Assembly: GCA_050084515.1 (NCBI GenBank)
Contig: CM114273.1
Span: forward strand, 18,166,001-18,230,000
Length of the DNA stretch: 64,000 bases
From: Blasia pusilla
Taxonomy: Eukaryota; Marchantiophyta; Marchantiopsida; Blasiales
Direction: 5' to 3'
Both the position numbers and the translations under genes were made by a program. The notes beneath the pieces are model-generated. The model did not search any database, was not told the origin of the DNA, and saw nothing but the letters and a program-made list of their open reading frames with translations. This document shows, one piece after another, positions 23,350 through 35,951 of this stretch; the stretch's first letter is position 1, and each line of letters opens with the position of its first letter.

Positions 23350-23735
23350 TGTTGCGGAAGCATACAACACAATCATGTGAATCTAATTTGAGTCAATTAG
23401 CATTCCAACTCCTCGAGTTCTTAACTCAGGCCTTTCATCAAGCTCATCCTTCTAGTTCCTCACTTTCTAACACGGTCAAGTCTTCCTAGACTTGGGACAC
23501 ACTTTCTAGATAGTCCAAGCACCTCAAACACAGTTCCCACGCGTAGCGGTCCCAATTGTCCAATGGACGTCGCATGAGTTCCTAACCGAGACCCAACAAA
23601 TGAGTGGCGGGTTGGAATCCAAGAGTGACCTCGGAAATCCAATCTCTTGGACTTGGCTAGGGGTTCGCACCCCAACGCCGACCTCTTGATCCATTCCATG
23701 CCCTTTTTTTGCCCCGTGGCTCTCCAAGAGGAGTA
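23350..23735 (+). repeat. Dispersed repeat, copy 2 (forward, partial)
   Basis: Starts TGTTGCGGAAGC and is similar in the same order to 44701-45115. Shared blocks include CCAACTCCTC, TTCTAGTTCCTCACTTTC, CTAACACG, CAAGTCTTC, GACTTGGGACA, GACTTGGCTAGGGGTT and TTTGCCCCGTGGC. It lies head-to-head with the reverse copy on its left, only about 30 bp away. The initial TG could be an LTR end, but no coding region accompanies it. Confidence 0.8.
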
Positions 23736-24672
23736 GGCAAACAATAGCAGGAAAGGATCACTCAAGAGGATATAAAGGGGGGAGAAGGGCCTTAGGGGCC
23801 ATTCTTACTTCTCGGACTGAGGTCCTTACGTTGGCTTACGAAAGTCTTACAATGGCTCTACCATACACTTTCTTCTTGGTGATACTTTTATTATTTGATA
23901 CTTCAGCAAATATGGTGAGTTTAGTAACACAATAAATGTAAGGCCCTAGTCAACATTACTCAATCGTTCTATCACTAATGCACTATTTTTATTGTCTCCC
24001 AGAAAATGCCTGATAAGTTCAAAATTAGTTATAAATAGCATAATGCAATAAACATTGCCATGAGAGACAAAGTGGTGACTCATTACTATAAAAAAGAATT
24101 ATGTTAAGACGAGTACTATTTATATTATTAGTAATGACCCTATATGAACAATATGACAAAATAATCAGATAATACAAAAAATAGTAAAGAGTTTGCAATT
24201 TTGCTCCTTAATTCCCACTTGATATCTTGGGAAAGGAAAATAAACTTGAATGGAAGAGGGAAATTATTTCATTAATTAAGATTAACTTATGATTTAGTTA
24301 ATGTGTCTTATTTTGGGGATAGATGGTATTGATTAGACTTAGAAACTTCAGGGGTGAAATAATTTGGGGGAGTGAGATTTTCTTTAAATTTTAAGTGAAG
24401 TTATTCAGAAGATTAAATTCTATTCATGTTTTAAAATTAAAGAAAATAAATTTCTAATTTTGAAATGAGAACTCATGATTATTAAAAGAAAATCATTTTC
24501 GTACACAAGCCCGACATGTTGGCTAGTCTAGTATACATAGTAGGATAATCAACTTCACCCTCACATCAACAAGGCACCTGTCCTTCAATGATATGCTTAG
24601 CAATGCCTTTGACACTATGAACTATCTTATGAATTTTACCAATTTGAAATTCCTAAATTATTATTGGAGAGT
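23736..24672. other. Gene-free AT-rich stretch
   Basis: No coding region or RNA gene recognised. A TATAAAGG box at about 23771 has no gene after it. Confidence 0.4.
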
Positions 24673-24818
24673 GTTTACTCCATCCTTTCCTATCTCCATT
24701 GTGTGCATATGCCACCCAGTTTGTAGCCTACCAGGAGCTTTCTTGTATGCTACTTAGTTTGAGCCTTGTTGTACCATAACCAATAGATTGCCCGCTCCTA
24801 GGAAAGGATGGAGTAAAC
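24673..24818. repeat. Perfect 20-bp inverted repeat with 106-bp spacer
   Basis: Positions 24673-24692 (GTTTACTCCATCCTTTCCTA) are the exact reverse complement of 24799-24818. The whole is about 146 bp. It could be a small non-autonomous element, but no target-site duplication was identified. Confidence 0.85.
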
Positions 24819-24958
24819 CCGTGCCATAGTGAACCCTCATTGCAAACAAGGAATTAATCAATGCCACCAATCGTAGAGAGAGTGATACCTGCACACTTTG
24901 AACCAATTCAACCAGATTTCAAAATGTTTGTCATCAGTGGACACTAGTGTGTTGTTTG

Positions 24959-25590
24959 TGCGATGCGATGATGACAGTTTAACGGTAATTAAATGAAGAG
25001 GAAAAGTTTTTTCTCTTCATCTAATTACGGCCTCTACAAGTTCTCATTTTTTTTCCTGATCATCTAAACTATCCACGTGTCCTATGCACGTATATGTTAA
25101 TTACTTTCTTCTCCACACGTCAATCATTTAAGGGTCAGATTGATAACAACAATCCGGGATGGGTGTTTATGAGCATGCTTCCCGGCTTCCTAGAATCTTG
25201 GACTACTACCCTCAACCTGGTCGAGGGTGACATCCAAGTGATGAAAGCACCAACCATACTCTATATAATTAAAATAGGATGAGGTCATAGAAGTAAAATA
25301 GGATGAGGTCCTAGAAACCTCATACCTGGTCTTTTTAGGGTATACCTTCTACGGTTGATGCTTGTCTTTTTAAGGCTCTTCTATCCTTGAGGCTTGTCAT
25401 TTAAGGGTAATCAATGTGACCCTTAAATGATCGACAGATGGAGAAGAAAGTAATTAACATATAGGACACGTGGATAGTCTAGATGCTAGGAAAAAAATAA
25501 TGAGAACTGGTAGAGGCCGTAATTCAACAAAGAAAAAAAATAATTTTCTTCTTCATTTAATTACCCTTAAACTACTATCATGGCATGGCA
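24959..25590. mobile_element. Foldback / MITE-like element with ~180-bp inverted arms
   Basis: The left arm (24959-25143) and right arm (25411-25590) are imperfect reverse complements. Shared blocks in order are GTAATTAAATGAAG, TTACGGCCTCTAC, AGTTCTCAT, CTATCCACGTGTCCTAT, GTTAATTACTTTCTTCTCC and ATCATTTAAGGGTCA. The spacer of about 267 bp encodes nothing recognisable but has a small direct repeat AAAATAGGATGAGGTC. The arms are too long for a typical MITE and fit a foldback element or an inverted duplication. No clear target-site duplication was found. Related words recur near 32050-32300. Confidence 0.8.
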
Positions 25591-26671
25591 ACCCTATATA
25601 AATTGGTGGACACCAATTACAACCCTTGGTGCTAATAGAAAATTGGTGAGGATGATTATTTTGTTTATAAAATTTGAAAAAGTATGATATTAGAAGATGC
25701 TAGAAATTTTATATCATTAAAAAGGATGGGTCCGTGTACTTTTTGGAATAGGGGGGGTTGACACAAACTGAGGCACGGTGATTTTTTCACCAATTTGCAG
25801 GATGCTAATACTAATTTAAAATAAAATAAAATATTAGAAACAACTCCAAGAGCCTATGTTCCATCCGAGTGGGGTCGAAAATGTACGTCCCACTTTAAAG
25901 AATGGGATGTCCGATCCTTTATTCCATATTTGATTGGGGTTGTGTCCTCTACTGATGAGGGTTTTCTTTTTAATCACCAATTATTAACCTTAATTTTTTT
26001 TTCCTACAACAAATATATGTCGAAAATACATTTGTCCATGTTTTCTTCTCATGGGTATGGCGGTTTTAATTGTGAAATTGAGATATTTGGATTGTTTGCA
26101 TGAGTTCCGATTTTGTACAGGCGTCTAGAAAAGTGTTGTGCTTTCCGGGATTTCTTCCTAGAAGTTTCTGATCACCGACTAAAATTTGCGATCTTAGGCG
26201 GCGACCCAGATGTAAGGACTCTTTTCTCATATCCAACGTAAACTCGCGAGAAGTAGAGGTCCAGAAGTGTCGATCCTTTCTGTCCATATTTCTTATTCTT
26301 ATCGAATATCATCACTGGAGAGTGCCCTACTCTCCTCCCAACAATAAGATCGTTTAGGGGCTTGTTTTAAAGTTTTGGAAATTTAAACGAGTGCGTAGGT
26401 ACACCAGTTCGCTAAAGGTGCGAATCCTAGTATCCGCTCGTCTTGAGACTTTCAACATGAGCGGCTCATCCGGACTGCGGATCGAAGGGGCATGAGAGGG
26501 TCCGTTCGAAGGGCGGAAGGGCTCAGATGAATTGCGGGAAGAATGCATGGAGATCGGGAAGTAAGGAGTTGACTACAAGTCACGCTTCTGAACCTGTGCT
26601 AGGCATCTGGAGTCTTACACTTGTGCCTACCGATCGAGGCTAGGTAAATTGAGGTAGAGAAAATGCTGCCG
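25591..26671. other. Gene-free stretch downstream of the ABC transporter
   Basis: No supported gene. The last few hundred bases left of 26672 would hold the 3' untranslated region of the minus-strand ABC transporter; I could not assign a polyadenylation site. Confidence 0.4.
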
Positions 26672-29600
26672 CTACGATTCTTGCTGGGTTTTCACAAGCG
26701 CAGAATACAGGCCCGTGTCGCCTCTGGCCAACAGCTCCGAGTGATTCCCTTGCTCTACGACGGACCCGTTGTGAATTACGGCGATGCTGTCACAATTGCA
26801 GATCGTAGAGAGGCGATGCGCCACGATGATCGTCGTCCTGCCCACCGTCATCCGATCCAAGGCTTCCTGGACCAACTTCTCCGACTGCGCGTCGAGCGCG
26901 CTCGTCGCCTCATCGAGCAACAGAATTGCGGGGTTCTTCAAAATCGCGCGAGCTATGGCGATTCTCTGCTTCTGCCCTCCCGACATCTGCACTCCCCGCT
27001 CGCCCGTGTACGTCTCGAATCCCGCCTCCAGACCGGAGATGAAGCTCAGCGCGTTGGCGGCTCTCGCAGCCTCTATCATCTCCGCCTCCGATGTCCCTTG
27101 CCTTCCGAACAGAATATTCTCGCGGATACTGCCGCTAACCAGAGTGGGCTCCTGGCTGACCAGAGCTATACGGGCCCGGATTGACCGTAAATGCAGGCTC
27201 TTCAGGCAGTGGCCGTCGATCAGCACCTGGCCTGCGAGAGGATCGTAGAATCGTTCGACCAGCCCGACGATCGTCGACTTCCCGCATCCGCTCTGACCCA
27301 CGAGCGCCATGCTCCTGCCGCTTTGCACCTGGAGATTCAAATTCCGGAAGACCATGACATCCGAGCGCGATGGGTACGCGAAGTCCACGCTCTTCAGCTC
27401 GATGTTGCCCTTGACCGGATCGAGCCGGAGGCCCTCGGCGTCGTCGGAATCGATTCGGGTTCTCCGGTCGAGTATGTCGAAGACGGACCGGACGGAATTC
27501 GTTCCCTTGGCGAGGTCTAGAGTCATGCTCCCCGCAATGCCGATCATCTTTCCCGTGCTGACGAGCATTAAGAAACACTTGAAGAGATCGTCGTGGTCCA
27601 GTTGCCCTCTCGCGATCAGCTCTCCTCCCCACCAGAAATCCAGAGCCCATGTCGCATACATCGCAAACGAAGCGGCCCCGAGTCCCAACCCCGCGTACAA
27701 GGCTCTCCTCCGCGCCTCCTCCCGCGCGCCGGACTGCATGGATTCGAACAGGCGTATCACCTTGTCCTGCGCGGTGAAGGCGGCGATGGTGCGATGGTGA
27801 GTGACAGCCTCGCTTGCTACCTGGCTGCCCGACTCTTGAGCCTTCTTCGTGAGAGCGTAGGTCTTGACGAGAAGCGCACGCTTCACGTAGAAACAGGCGA
27901 TCGTGATGGGTATGACGGCGATCATCACCAGCGCTAATCTCCACGTAGTGACGAGCCCGAGCGCGAAGGAGATCAGTATGGCGGCCGACGTCTGCATGAC
28001 TAGAGACAATCGATCTCCCACCAGCGAGCGCACCACGTTGGCTTCGGAGACGATGTGAGAGCACACAGCTCCGCTGGAATTCTCGTCTCGATCGAACCAA
28101 CCCACCTCGAAAGTGAGGATTCGTGACAGCATCGCCTCCCTCACCCTCTTCGCCAGCAGCTCTCCCATCACCGTAAACTGGTGGTGCTGCACGAGATTGG
28201 CGATGCAGCATCCCACTCCTAACCCGAAGAAGACCAGTGCCGTGTTGCCAGCGTCCCTCGACAGCCGGTCGTGATCCGCGATTTTGTACACGGAAAGCAT
28301 GTATCCTAAGAAATAAGCATACAACGGCTGGATGAAGCCGTAGCTGACTCCTCCGGCGGAACCCAAGAGCGCCTGTCTCCATTCCGGCTTGCTCATTCTC
28401 AAGAGTCTCGAGAAGGAGGGACTTTTCGCCGGAGGATGTGCGGAATTTTGCGGCTTGGCACCGTCCACTGCAAAATCTGCATTGTCCGAGGATGGATACA
28501 CTGCGGAGTTCGATTTCGAGGAGCGGAACTCCAAGGACGATCTCTCCGGACCTTCACGGTACGGCGATTCTCGGTCGCGATCGCGCGTCTCCCGACTCTC
28601 ATACAGATTGATGAGAGCCGCGTACGCCCCGCCTTCTTTGAGGAGGAGCTCGTCGTGCGGCCCCAGCTCTACAACTCGCCCGTCGCGGACGACGGCGATG
28701 GTATCGGCGGTGCGAATCGTCGACAATCTGTGAGCCACTACGACGGTGGTCCGCCCGATCGAGGCGGCGTCTAGAGCCTGCTGCACGGCTCTCTCGGATT
28801 CAGCATCCAGAGCACTGGTGGCTTCATCGAGCAGGAGGATCGGAGGGTTCTTTAGAAGAGCGCGAGCGATTGCGATCCTCTGCTTCTGGCCTCCGGACAT
28901 CTGCACCCCTCGCTCGCCCACCTGCGTGTCGTATGAATCCGGAAGCGCCTGGATGAAGTTGTGCGCGTTGGCCGCTTTCGCTGCCGCCTGCACCTCCTCC
29001 ATGGAAGCACCCTCTTTCCCGAACATGATGTTGTCTTTGACGGAGGTCGCGAACAAGGCCGGCTCCTGACTCACGAGGCCGATCTGCGTGCGGAGCCATT
29101 TCAGCTGCAGGTCTTTGATGTTCACCCCGTCTATCAGCACCTTGCCTGCGATCGGATCGTAGAACCGCTCCAGTAGAGCGATGACAGTCGACTTTCCGCA
29201 CCCGCTCTCGCCCACCAACGCCACCGTCGATCCCGCGGGGAAGATGAGCGAGAAGCCGTCGAGTATCGGCGTCTCCGGGCGCGTAGGGTAATTGAAGCAA
29301 ACTCCGCGAAGCTCCATACTGCCATGCATCTGCTGCAGAACCTCGCCGCTCACGTTATCCGCATCTATGTCCGGAACCGTATCTATCATGCCGAAAATTC
29401 TACGCACCGCCGCCCGACCCTCCACGAAGTAGGGAACGATCGGAAGAGCGGAACCCAGTGCGATTCCTCCTTGAACAAACGCGAGTCCCGCGAACACGAC
29501 GTTCCCCGGCGAGAGCTCGTCTTTGACCACCAATCTGCCTCCGTACCAGCAAAGGAATCCCCAAATTCCGAAGCTGATGCCATGCGCTCCCATCGCCAGG

Positions 29601-30523
29601 CCTTTCAACCATCCCACTTTCAGCCCGATGCGGACGCTCGCGTCCAGGCTACGAGAGAACATCTCCATGGTCTTCTTCTCCGCAATGAACGAGAACACGG
29701 TCCGAATGGAGGAGATCGCCTGTTCCGCGACGTTGGCGGCTGCGAGGTTCCCCTTGTGCATCTCCCGATTCGCACTCGCCAGCCTCTTCCCGAACATCAC
29801 ACTGGGCACGATTAGCAGCGGTGCAAACGGCACCGTGACGAGAATCAGCTTCCACGCTAAGTAGAGCGCCACGATGTACCCGCCCAGAAAATGCGCCATG
29901 CAGCAAATGAACAAGCCCATCTTCTCACTCAGCGCGTCCTCAATTGCGACAGTGTCCGCAGCCACTACGTTCACAACCTCGGCTGAATTCGTTCTCGAGG
30001 TGTCGAAGAACTCCTCGTTCTGCCTGAGCACTGATCTCAGGTACATGGAGCGAAGCCGCGACACCTGCCTTTCTCCCGTAAGCATCCAGCAACTCGCTTC
30101 CAAAAAGCTGGACGCGAATCCACCGAGCGCCAGAAACACGTAGGAGACAACGTATTTTTTCACCTCTCGGTTAAACGTCTCCGGGCTGATTGCACTCCCT
30201 CGGCTCAAGACCTTCACCAATCCCGTCGCGATGTAGTAAGATATGGGAGCCTGCAGCCCGTCCCCGATACCGCCCACAGTGCCCAGCACCATGTACAAGT
30301 AATCCAACCTGTCCGCGTGTTTCAAGAGACGCCAAGCTGAAACCGACGGATGGAAACTCGCTCCGCTCTTCTCGGATTCTTCCTGCGGTGCTCGATCGGG
30401 TTCGAATGCAGGCACGGACAGTCTCGGCTGCTGCGATATTTCAGCGACGCTCAGATTCCCTGGAGCCAACTCTACATCTCCCGCCGCTACCGTCCCCGAC
30501 GAGAGACGAATCGGAGCGGTCAT
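26672..30523 (-). CDS. ABC transporter, subfamily B (MDR/P-glycoprotein type), ABCB15-like
   Basis: Encodes a full transporter of 1283 aa that would use ATP to move substrates across a membrane, probably the plasma membrane; the substrate cannot be read from sequence. Two homologous halves are complete. NBD1 has Walker A GESGCGKST (438-446), signature SGGQKQR (about 543-549), Walker B ILLLDEA (562-568) and the switch His in VAHRLST (598). NBD2 has Walker A GQSGCGKST (1076-1084), signature (about 1181-1187), Walker B (about 1200-1206) and the switch His (1236). Each NBD follows a six-helix membrane domain, and an acidic/basic, Ser-rich linker joins the halves. The start is the ATG at 30521-30523, context GACATGA. 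The frame stays open 40 codons further up, to a TAG near 30646, but without another ATG. Membrane-domain wording (e.g. ASCWMLTGERQ, AIEDALSEK) resembles ABCB15/ABCB22-type plant proteins, not auxin ABCB1/19. The gene has no intron, unusual for plant ABCB genes. Confidence 0.95.
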   Translation of the reverse strand: MTAPIRLSSGTVAAGDVELAPGNLSVAEISQQPRLSVPAFEPDRAPQEESEKSGASFHPSVSAWRLLKHADRLDYLYMVLGTVGGIGDGLQAPISYYIATGLVKVLSRGSAISPETFNREVKKYVVSYVFLALGGFASSFLEASCWMLTGERQVSRLRSMYLRSVLRQNEEFFDTSRTNSAEVVNVVAADTVAIEDALSEKMGLFICCMAHFLGGYIVALYLAWKLILVTVPFAPLLIVPSVMFGKRLASANREMHKGNLAAANVAEQAISSIRTVFSFIAEKKTMEMFSRSLDASVRIGLKVGWLKGLAMGAHGISFGIWGFLCWYGGRLVVKDELSPGNVVFAGLAFVQGGIALGSALPIVPYFVEGRAAVRRIFGMIDTVPDIDADNVSGEVLQQMHGSMELRGVCFNYPTRPETPILDGFSLIFPAGSTVALVGESGCGKSTVIALLERFYDPIAGKVLIDGVNIKDLQLKWLRTQIGLVSQEPALFATSVKDNIMFGKEGASMEEVQAAAKAANAHNFIQALPDSYDTQVGERGVQMSGGQKQRIAIARALLKNPPILLLDEATSALDAESERAVQQALDAASIGRTTVVVAHRLSTIRTADTIAVVRDGRVVELGPHDELLLKEGGAYAALINLYESRETRDRDRESPYREGPERSSLEFRSSKSNSAVYPSSDNADFAVDGAKPQNSAHPPAKSPSFSRLLRMSKPEWRQALLGSAGGVSYGFIQPLYAYFLGYMLSVYKIADHDRLSRDAGNTALVFFGLGVGCCIANLVQHHQFTVMGELLAKRVREAMLSRILTFEVGWFDRDENSSGAVCSHIVSEANVVRSLVGDRLSLVMQTSAAILISFALGLVTTWRLALVMIAVIPITIACFYVKRALLVKTYALTKKAQESGSQVASEAVTHHRTIAAFTAQDKVIRLFESMQSGAREEARRRALYAGLGLGAASFAMYATWALDFWWGGELIARGQLDHDDLFKCFLMLVSTGKMIGIAGSMTLDLAKGTNSVRSVFDILDRRTRIDSDDAEGLRLDPVKGNIELKSVDFAYPSRSDVMVFRNLNLQVQSGRSMALVGQSGCGKSTIVGLVERFYDPLAGQVLIDGHCLKSLHLRSIRARIALVSQEPTLVSGSIRENILFGRQGTSEAEMIEAARAANALSFISGLEAGFETYTGERGVQMSGGQKQRIAIARAILKNPAILLLDEATSALDAQSEKLVQEALDRMTVGRTTIIVAHRLSTICNCDSIAVIHNGSVVEQGNHSELLARGDTGLYSALVKTQQES

Positions 30524-31250
30524 GTCGGCAGGATCCGGGAGTGATTCGTGATCTCTCTGGGACAACCGAACTCCTCTCTGCGGACGCGAATTCTCACCTC
30601 TCTGAGCTGGAGTGTCGATGAACTTCACTTCGTCCAGTGCTTCCCTCTATCGGACTGCTCCGTGCTCGGAGTTGGGCCGCCCATGAACTCTCCCCGCACG
30701 TGGGCCTCGGCCGCGCAAACTCTTCACTCAACTCACCAATGCCCAGATTGTACAAGCGCCATGATCGCAGTCGCCGAGCTCCGCAAGATCGTAGACCGAC
30801 CCGCTGGACGCAGCAATGACAGCAGGCTTACCATCACAGACCACGTCCGGCATATTTAAGAACGAGCCCGAATGCCGAACCGATCATTCTTACTCCACTC
30901 GCTCCTCGCCGCAGTGCAGCGTGGATACATATGCTTCGCAGATGTATCCACGCCCGCATGCGGTCGCGCCTCGGCCTCATTCGAACACTATGCCATGAGA
31001 CCGCTACCATGCGCTCCGTCCGAAACGATCACCGTCGTCGAAAAGAGAAAAGAGGGGAACGAGAATGCCATATCCAGCCCCGAAAACCAGAAGGTGGTCT
31101 TCCTGCTAAACTCATCAATTTTTAATCAATTAAAACAATATCAGTTAGGTTTAGAAAAACTTTACAGCCGTGGCCTCGACCTCAAAATCCCAAAGCTATG
31201 GTCTTTACTGTTACCTACAGTACAGACCGACCAGGGAAAATAATTCGGGC
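30524..31250 (-). promoter_or_regulatory. GC-rich 5' flank of the ABC transporter
   Basis: GC-rich DNA continues about 600 bp above the start codon and then falls off sharply near 31100, as for a leader plus promoter. I see no certain TATA box. A small hairpin (GTGGATACAT at 30921-30930 with ATGTATCCAC at 30942-30951) lies within it. Assignment is by position only. Confidence 0.35.
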
Positions 31251-31985
31251 CGACTATTGAAGCGGGTCACAAACCGAGGGAACGCCACATGCCTAGAATG
31301 GACTCGGGAGTACGGTAACTTAGGACACTTAGGACAGGGTAGGGTCCAAGGTAGATCGGCTCCCTAGATTTGGAACACAACTGTTCTTTACCCTAAACCC
31401 TATGAATACCTCATCCGTTCTCTTAACCAAAATCTTAGTTAATTTTAATAAATGAATTTATTTATTTTTTCCATTTAAATTTATTTATTTTTCCCAAAAT
31501 ATCACATGTGAATTAATACGATTCTTTTTAAAAGAATCATGTTATTCATTTCAAATTTTAAATATAATTCTATTTTCTATAAGTAAAAACATTTCACTTT
31601 CATATCCCAATCCCCTAAGTAATTTTATCTTTCCATAAAATTTTAAAAAAAATCTATTCCTTCTCAATTAAAATTTTATTTCCCTAAAATATGAATTGAG
31701 GTAAAAATTATAAAATTTTGATTATTTATCATAATTACTACATTTTATTACTATTTATAATCATCCATTATAATATTAAATAAAGTATTAATTGATAAGC
31801 ATATATTCCACTCAAATCCCTATTCGTTTCTTTGTCCTTATCTATTTCTATCCATCTAATAAGGTTCAACCAACAAAATTCAAGGATGTTGCCTATTTTG
31901 TCTTATTGTGTGAGTATCTTGTCCTATCATGCATATGGGGTGCCAATTATTACATAGATATAAATGGAATAATGGTTGGCATACC
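31251..31985. other. Gene-free AT-rich stretch
   Basis: Very AT-rich from about 31430 onward; nothing recognisable. Confidence 0.5.
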
Positions 31986-31989
31986 CTTA

Positions 31990-32345
31990 TTATGGCCCCC
32001 ATAGCTACTCTTTTGTTTTTTTTTCTCAAGTAGGATATCCACATTGTTTCTAATTATTTTCTCCACCTCTAAAAAGCCCCCACATTAGTTTTTTTTAAGT
32101 GGTAGGAGTCATTTGTGTGTAGGTTAGATTTTATTTATGGCCCTAGACCTATTTTGTCACCATTTAGGCTATCCACTATCCCTCGCACGTATTATTGATT
32201 ACTTAAGGCCCCTAGAGCTACTTCTTTTTTCTTTTTCTCACCATGTAGGTTATCCAAGTGTCCTCCACACGTGTTACTAATTACTTTCTCTCCCCTCTCA
32301 AATTGGTTTTCTTTTTTTTTTGGTAGGAATCTCCTTTGTGTGTTG
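31990..32345. repeat. Degenerate tandem repeat, about three copies
   Basis: The series GGCCCC(T)AGAGCTACT - T-run - GTAGGTTATCCA - ACACGT(A/G)TTA - TAATTACTTT recurs about every 105-110 bp, near 31995, 32135 and 32208. Words overlap with the inverted arms at 24959-25590, so they may be decayed relatives. Confidence 0.5.
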
Positions 32346-32971
32346 TATTATGAAACAATATATTTTATCATGTTAGCATGGGAGTTGTGAACCCAAGTTG
32401 TTAACCACTTTCCATTACATTCATGCCAAATTGCCAATAGATGGAAATGAAAAATGGCAAGAAAAAATGGACTTTTGGTTGAGTTTTTTCCATGAACTTC
32501 GAGGCACATAGTAAGGGGAGCAAAATAGAATAGTATAGAGGTGGCGTATCTAGGAAAAATCTACAAGTGCATATTTCTCCTATGTCTAGGTTTGTATTAA
32601 ATTTTATAATGAGAGAATGTAATTGAATGAGTTGAGTGAGCATCCATACGAAGAGAGCTTTGAAGCAAGAAGTTGCTGGTTGTGTTTGGTTTGGCAGGTT
32701 GGGGATTCTTTTCCCATTCAATGGGCTAGGCTAATGAGGATACTCATATGAGTATGAACTTACAAATTTGATTGTTTTATGGGAGAAATTTCATGAGGCG
32801 TAAATGCAATAGCGGCTGATTAGAGATATTTTGGTACTTACTTGTCTTCATGTTTTGATTCCATAGTTGATTCATTATATGAGTGTAGCGTTTCGTGTGC
32901 TTGGATTCAATTTATGACAACGATCTATATGCGCACGACATGCACAAATAGCACACAACTTGACACAAGGT

Positions 32972-34790
<1,819 letters not shown>

Positions 34791-34794
34791 TTAT

Positions 34795-34910
34795 TATGGG
34801 AGGGTGCCCTCTTCATTTGCAAACACATATATGTTTGACATGTAGCACTTGAGCAACAAGAAAATGTTTCACATGATGCGGGCAGCAAGAAAAAAAAATT
34901 TGAATTTGTC
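34795..34910. repeat. Dispersed repeat, related to 54935-55045
   Basis: Shared blocks in order with the second locus: GAG(A/G)GTGCC, TTGCAAACAC, TTTGACATGT, AAAAT-TTTC and AAGAAAAAAAATTTGAATT. The copy here lacks the hairpin and CTAG end found at 55077-55112. Probably two decayed members of one non-autonomous family. Confidence 0.6.
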
Positions 34911-35940
34911 TATAGCATATTGTTCCTTCGCGGGCACTAAGAAAACACTCTTTTATTTCTCGTGTACAATGCGTTTAGGGAAACTAAAAAGAAATAGTAA
35001 GGTTCCTGCACCTTACTAGTTTTTTTTAGATTCAAACTAATCTTTTTAGGTCAAATTTTTTTTATTGTGGTTTCCAATGGATAAAAGAATAAATTTTATG
35101 TCATTCCCTATTCTGATAATCACATCTCCCCCTCGAAGCAGCAGGTCCCACACTCGTTCTTTCGTATCCCTCCTTGAACTATCCGAAGATGCACAGCTGC
35201 AGAGATTTGTTGACTGGCGGTTCACACTTTAATATAGTTGCCGCCGCTTGCGTCGTCCAGTCGACAATGACGTCTCTGACGATGAGGCGGGCCAGGGACG
35301 GTGAGGCGGGCAAGGCACGGTGGTGGAGGCGGCCGGGGATGGAGTTGGCCATGGAGGGAAGAGGAGGGAGGGGGGTCGTGTGATATACCGAAACGGAGAT
35401 CTCGGTCTCCTCTACGTTTTGATCCGCAATGTCAACCTTATAGTGAAGTACTTTTGTTTCAAATTTTTTTTTAGATTTCTGATTTTTTAGGGTTTCTCAT
35501 GTAGGTATTAGGGTCCTCTTTGTTGTCTTGTTGCTTTGTCATGTCATGAATGTTTCCAAGAAAACCCATGTTGTTCTTCCACACCACCCCTCACTCTCTA
35601 TGTCCTTACCCTATAGCCATGCATATTTCTCGTTCACGTTTGACCTATGTTTTTCTCTATTATCCCACCCTTAGGTAGACCTCTATTCCCATCCATTTTC
35701 CTTTGGTTTCATCTATTCTCTATCCATATCATTAGTACCTCCATACTACCTCTAGATTTTTTTGGGAAGGGGTTGGGCTAGAAGTCCTAGGTGAAGTAGG
35801 CAGATGAGAGTTCAAACTAGGGAGGGCATTACCGTGGATGAGAAGAGAGTCGATTACCATTAGTGCTAGTTTGAATGGGGGTTGTGGGGCGGATTGTAGT
35901 GGGGGTTGTCTCATGAGTTTGATAGAGGGGGTCATGTTCT
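34911..35940. other. Gene-free stretch upstream of the retrotransposon
   Basis: A short GC-rich pocket at 35220-35380 makes a 69-codon frame rich in Arg and Gly with no recognisable content. Positions from about 35750 may be the 5' untranslated part of the non-LTR element that follows. Confidence 0.4.
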
Positions 35941-35951
35941 CTTCTTGGTGA

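Noticed and set aside
23771-23900. Promoter at TATAAAGG
   Set aside because: No gene follows on the plus strand.
27135-28382. 415-codon minus-strand ORF inside the ABC transporter, and several plus-strand ORFs there
   Set aside because: They overlap the transporter, which has all motifs of a real protein; the others are shadow frames in GC-rich coding DNA.
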